A stretch of DNA of 64,000 bases from Terriglobia bacterium (GTDB lineage Bacteria > Acidobacteriota > Terriglobia > Terriglobales > Acidobacteriaceae): contig JAIQFD010000004.1 of the NCBI GenBank assembly GCA_020073495.1, positions 175,001-239,000 of the forward strand, read 5' to 3'. Each line of letters opens with the position of its first letter. Position 1 is the first letter of the stretch. Position numbers and translations under genes: made by a program. Below the pieces are notes generated by a model, which saw only the letters and a program-made list of their open reading frames with translations, was not told the origin of the DNA and ran no database searches. Of the stretch, positions 60,718-64,000 are shown one piece after another.

Positions 60718-61746
60718 TTATGTGAATAGCGTGCTGACCGAGGTCTCCTCGTGGATCGACTGGATCGCCCGTGCGATGAGACCGGCGATGGAGAGCACCC
60801 TGATCTTGGGTTCCTGCCGCCCCAGTTCCGTGAGCGGGATGGTGTTGGTAACAATGACTTGCTCAAGTTTCGACTTCGCGATGCGTTCGATGGCCTTGCC
60901 GGAGAACACGGGGTGGGTGGCGCAGGCATAGACCTTGGCCGCGCCCGCCTCGACCAGCGCCTCGGCGGTCTTGCACAGGGTGCCGGCGGTGTCGATGATG
61001 TCGTCGAGCAGCAGGCAGGTGCGCCCGTGGACGTCGCCGATGACGTGCATGACCTCGGACTCGTCCATGCCCGTGCGGCGCTTGTCCACGATGGCCAGCG
61101 CCGAGTCCATCTTCTTGGCGAAGAAGCGCGCACGCTCCACGCCGCCGGCATCGGGAGAGACCACCGTCAGGTTGGGAAAGGCGGCTTCCTTGCAGTACGA
61201 CACCAGCACCGGGGACGCAAACAGGTGGTCCACGGGAATGTTGAAGAAGCCCTGGATCTGCGGCGCGTGCAGGTCGATGACCAGGACGCGATGCGCACCG
61301 GCGGTGGTGATCATGTCGGCCACCAGCTTGGAGCTGATGGGTGCGCGCGGCTTGTCCTTGCGGTCCTGGCGCGCGTACCCGTAATAGGTGATGACGGGAG
61401 TGATGCGGCGCGCCGAGGCGCGCTTGAGCGCGTCGATCATCAGCAGCAGCTCCATCAGGTGCTGGTCCACCGGGAAGCAGGTGGGCTGCAGCACGAAGAC
61501 GTCGGTGCCGCGCACGTTCTCCTGCAACTGCACGTAGGTCTCACCGTCCTGGAAGCGGGTCACCGTGGCCTGGCCACGCGGCATGCCCACGTGGGCACAC
61601 ACCTCGTCGGCCAGCGCCGGGTTCGCCGTCCCGGAGAAGATCTTGAACTTGTCGTCGTGCCGTGCCCTCTGCGGTTTGCGATCGGTCTTGGGCTGTTGCG
61701 AGGGCTCCTGCGTCTTGTTTTCCGCGGTTGCCACTGTCGTCGCCAT
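60718..61746 (-). CDS. prs: ribose-phosphate pyrophosphokinase
   Basis: This enzyme of about 342 aa makes PRPP from ribose 5-phosphate and ATP. Motifs are FKIFSGTANPALADEV, TRFQDGETYVQLQENVRG, TPVITYYGYARQDRKDKPR (ATP loop), ISSKLVADMI, VVSPDAGGVERARFFAKKM and the PRPP loop LLLDDIIDTAGTLCKTAEAL. The conserved part is about 313 residues, so the first 30-50 residues are an extension. The ATG at 61746 is chosen; one at 61809 is also possible. Its gene is followed closely by rplY and preceded by tRNA-Gln. Confidence 0.95.
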   Translation of the reverse strand: MATTVATAENKTQEPSQQPKTDRKPQRARHDDKFKIFSGTANPALADEVCAHVGMPRGQATVTRFQDGETYVQLQENVRGTDVFVLQPTCFPVDQHLMELLLMIDALKRASARRITPVITYYGYARQDRKDKPRAPISSKLVADMITTAGAHRVLVIDLHAPQIQGFFNIPVDHLFASPVLVSYCKEAAFPNLTVVSPDAGGVERARFFAKKMDSALAIVDKRRTGMDESEVMHVIGDVHGRTCLLLDDIIDTAGTLCKTAEALVEAGAAKVYACATHPVFSGKAIERIAKSKLEQVIVTNTIPLTELGRQEPKIRVLSIAGLIARAIQSIHEETSVSTLFT

Positions 61747-61853
61747 AGCGTTCGTCGCCACCTCGTGTGGACTGCCGACCTCGAGCGTCTTTTTCGTGAC
61801 CTGGTGCATCTTCCCGCCGACTACCGAATCCTGACCTCTGCTGCCTGCTGATC

Positions 61854-61927
61854 TGGCTGGGCGGCTAGGATTCGAACCTAGACAAAGTGCTCCAAAGGCA
61901 CTTGACCTACCATTAGTCGACCGCCCA
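61854..61927 (-). tRNA. tRNA-Gln (UUG anticodon)
   Basis: The minus strand folds as a cloverleaf: acceptor TGGGCGG / CCGCCCA, D arm GAC...GTC, anticodon arm AGTGC-CTTTGGA-GCACT with anticodon TTG, and T arm CTAGG-TTCGAAT-CCTAG. It has discriminator G and encoded CCA. The U1-A72 pair and discriminator G are identity features of bacterial tRNA-Gln. It lies between ispE and prs. Confidence 0.97.
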
Positions 61928-61948
61928 AAACCCTGTTTCTAGTCTCCG

Positions 61949-61999
61949 GTTTCTCGTTTCTCGAAAGAACCAGCCCTCGAAAAACTAGAAACGAGAAAC
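61949..61999. repeat. inverted repeat between ispE and tRNA-Gln
   Basis: GTTTCTCGTTTCT (61949-61961) and AGAAACGAGAAAC (61987-61999) form a perfect 13-bp stem with a 25-base loop. GTTTCTAG/CTAGAAAC extensions flank it. It may be a terminator or processing site for ispE, or a dispersed repeat. Confidence 0.6.
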
Positions 62000-62006
62000 T
62001 AGAAAC

Positions 62007-63002
62007 TCATACAAACATCCGCCGCCAGTACTGCCGGCGCGACAAGGTCCTCGTCGCCTGCGCCGGAATACCATTACCCTTCAGGCGCTCCACCGCAGTG
62101 CGGGCCGCCGTTTTCGAGGAAAACAGCCCGTAGACAACCGACCCTGAGCCGGAGAGGGACGCATACCGGGCTCCTACCCGCTCCAGGGCACGCTTCACGT
62201 CACGCAGTTCGGGATGCTCAGAAAAGACGACCCGTTCAAAGTCGTTTTCGATCCCGGCACGGACAAGGTCGAGAAGCAGTGCCTCGGCCCGGTCCCCGGC
62301 CCCTCTCCACCGCACGGGGCTGGGAACACCGGTGGAAGAACCCCTCAGCCACGCAAAAATAGAGTGGCTGAACCGATTCATTTTACTGGATATAGCGGGA
62401 GAGGTCAATTTCCTGGACTGGCCCCCTCGGATTCGCCCGGAACGCCGATCCCAGGCCGCGAACGCTTGTGGGGTGGAGACGCCAGCGGTAGGCATGACTA
62501 CCACGCAGTCGAGAGCAGGCAGGTCTTCCAGGGGATAGACCTCCTCGCCGCGGCCGGTGCCGAGGATGGTGCCGCCGACCAGGAACAGGGGCACGTCGGA
62601 GCCGACCTCGGTGGCGATGCGCAGGCGGTCTCGGGGAGAGAGCTCAACCTTCAGCACGCGCTCCAGCCCCAGCATGGTGGCGACGGCGTTGGACGAGGCG
62701 CCGCCCAGGCCGCCCTGCACCGGCAGCCTTTTCTCGATGGCGATGGTGACCCTGGCGCGCTTGCCGAGCGTGCGCAGGACGAGGTCGGCAATGCGATGGC
62801 AGGTGTTAGATCGGTCGGTGGGGACGCTGCGCGCGTTGGATCTCAACTCGATACCGCTGCCCCGGCCCACGCTGACGCGCACCACATCGTGCAGCGCGAT
62901 GGTCTGGTACACGGTGCGCAGCTCGTGAAATCCATCGGGGCGCGTGGGACCGATGCGCAGGCCGATGTTGATCTTGGCGAACGAGCGAACCGCGACGGGC
63001 AT
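62007..63002 (-). CDS. ispE: 4-diphosphocytidyl-2-C-methyl-D-erythritol kinase
   Basis: This is 331 aa from the ATG at 63002; the open frame runs to 63074 but MPVAVRSFAKINIGLRIG is the family N-terminus. This GHMP kinase of the MEP isoprenoid pathway has the phosphate loop LPVQGGLGGASSNAVATML, the N-terminal substrate motif PDGFHELRTVYQTIAL, SDVPLFLVGGTILGTGRGE and the C-terminal ASLSGSGSVVYGLF. A segment of about 40 residues around 205-245 (SRKLTSPAISSKMNRFSHSI) is an insertion relative to typical enzymes. It is upstream of tRNA-Gln on the same strand. Confidence 0.93.
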   Translation of the reverse strand: MPVAVRSFAKINIGLRIGPTRPDGFHELRTVYQTIALHDVVRVSVGRGSGIELRSNARSVPTDRSNTCHRIADLVLRTLGKRARVTIAIEKRLPVQGGLGGASSNAVATMLGLERVLKVELSPRDRLRIATEVGSDVPLFLVGGTILGTGRGEEVYPLEDLPALDCVVVMPTAGVSTPQAFAAWDRRSGRIRGGQSRKLTSPAISSKMNRFSHSIFAWLRGSSTGVPSPVRWRGAGDRAEALLLDLVRAGIENDFERVVFSEHPELRDVKRALERVGARYASLSGSGSVVYGLFSSKTAARTAVERLKGNGIPAQATRTLSRRQYWRRMFV

Positions 63003-63116
63003 GTCCGGGCATTGTAAACCAGCAGTCAGCGCCCACCACTCAGCCAGGGAAACTGTGTCGCAATGGATGAACACTAATGACCCAACCTGGGTGCTGAAAA
63101 ACCGGACACATAACGA

Positions 63117-64000
63117 ATGACTCGTACTATGCTGCTGTCAGGGGTGAGGGTGAGCCGCATTCCAGTGTTGTCCACGCTGTTCGAATGGGAGGGCACCGTC
63201 GGCCGCGGCCAGTACTTCGGCTACGGTGCGACGCTGTTTGCGCTGAAATACACGGTCGACAGAGTGGTCGCGAAGCAGGTCTTCCACCGGCCGTGGACAC
63301 CACTGAATTACTACGAACCTGCGGGCGCGTTCTCGATCGTGAGTCTGCCAGCGAGCGAGCAGCGGTTCTTTTACACCATGCTCGCCATCGCCATCCCTTT
63401 CATCTGGTTCGGCGTGTTGCTGACCGTGAAGCGGCTCCGCGATCTCGGCTATCCGCTCGGCTGGACCGTTCTGTTCTTCGTTCCCTTCGTGAATCTGCTT
63501 TTCTTTGTAGTGCTCAGCATTCTGCCCGGCGACTCAGCCGCCGCGTCCGCTACGGTTCAGGCAACCAGTTACTGGGAGAACGTTGCGCCGGAGAGCAAAC
63601 TCGGCGCGGCGTTCGCCGGGGTGCTGCTTTGCACTCCGATCGCCCTGCTGCTGACGCTCTTCGGGGTCAAAGTACTGGCGAATTATGGATGGGGACTTTT
63701 CGTCGGCGTCCCGTTCGTTGTTGGATTCGTTTCCGTGGCTGTGTACAACCTGGGCGGGCGGCGGCGGAAGCGAGAGTCGATCGCGGTTTCGATGCTCGCG
63801 TTGTTGATCGCGGGCACGACGCTGTTGTTCGTCGCCATCGAAGGAGCAGTGTGCCTGCTGATGGCGCTGCCCATCGCGGCGCCGATCGCGATGATGGGCG
63901 GGGCGCTGGCCCACAGCATCTTCTCGCGTCCGTTGCCGCCGCATCCAGTACCGCAGGTGTTCGGGGCTCTGGTGCTGGCACTGCCCATGCTGATGGCCGG
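63117..64000 (+). CDS. DUF805-family membrane protein, C-terminus beyond window
   Basis: From the ATG at 63117 the frame stays open to the window end (294 codons). After a short N-terminus it reads FEWEGTVGRGQYFGYGATLF, the DUF805 signature. It continues through several hydrophobic segments (FYTMLAIAIPFIWFGVLLTV, then KRLRDLGYPLGWTVLFF with the conserved RLRD-LG). Further hydrophobic stretches extend to the edge (SMLALLIAGTTLLFVAIEGA). The function of the family is unknown. It is transcribed divergently from ispE. Confidence 0.85.
   Translation, partial: MTRTMLLSGVRVSRIPVLSTLFEWEGTVGRGQYFGYGATLFALKYTVDRVVAKQVFHRPWTPLNYYEPAGAFSIVSLPASEQRFFYTMLAIAIPFIWFGVLLTVKRLRDLGYPLGWTVLFFVPFVNLLFFVVLSILPGDSAAASATVQATSYWENVAPESKLGAAFAGVLLCTPIALLLTLFGVKVLANYGWGLFVGVPFVVGFVSVAVYNLGGRRRKRESIAVSMLALLIAGTTLLFVAIEGAVCLLMALPIAAPIAMMGGALAHSIFSRPLPPHPVPQVFGALVLALPMLMA

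Overview
The window is 64 kb of GC-rich bacterial chromosome that looks like an Acidobacteriota (Terriglobia-type) genome. This is inferred from gene content, not from a marker-gene search. The supporting signs are a PEP-CTERM protein, a long HD-GYP regulator, a PilB-type ATPase with a fused cyclic-nucleotide-binding domain, an ECF sigma/anti-sigma operon with DUF4097 and PDZ proteins, the block ispE / tRNA-Gln / prs / rplY / pth / rpsF / rpsR / rplI, and abundant short palindromic repeats. No rRNA, CRISPR array or prophage was seen.

Layout. 1-3.1 kb: two tandem secreted cupin-like paralogues, bacterioferritin and a PEP-CTERM protein with a possible sigma-54 promoter. 3.1-12.9 kb: an HD-GYP gene (10850-12850, minus strand) followed downstream by two co-oriented cassettes. 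The first is a four-gene operon of dynamin-like GTPase, DUF190, AAA ATPase and a helical protein. The second is mntR, mntH, a universal stress protein and an outer-membrane protein. Each cassette ends in a decayed copy of the HD-GYP 3' end. 13-20 kb: a thioesterase and a complete type I restriction-modification operon (hsdM-hsdS-hsdR). 20.5-24 kb: the PilB-type ATPase gene, then a toxin-antitoxin pair, then two more copies of the ATPase gene's 3' end. These copies differ from the original only by synonymous changes.

24-36 kb is accessory DNA: a TcmP / three-Cys-motif pair, a DUF3800 protein with a small cysteine protein, a PD-(D/E)XK-like protein, arrays of palindromic repeats, (GTACTCA)n heptamer arrays, an IS1595-type transposase and a HEPN-like gene. 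Between them sit ordinary genes: GlsB-like, two-component receiver, TetR, and a peroxiredoxin whose peroxidatic cysteine codon is TGA, a probable selenocysteine.

36-64 kb is mostly core: an ArsB/NhaD-type transporter, aconitase, purD-purE-DinB, a minus-strand operon (small membrane protein, fatty-acid-hydroxylase family, mfd, DUF885, galU), hemL, acpP-fabF, a DUF1259 protein, the ECF sigma factor operon, and the ribosomal-protein/pth/prs/tRNA-Gln/ispE block. A DUF805 gene runs off the right edge.

The most notable points are the TGA-containing peroxiredoxin, the repeated gene 3' ends that bracket accessory cassettes at two independent loci, the dynamin-DUF190-AAA operon, and the heptamer arrays that bracket a HEPN/transposase segment.
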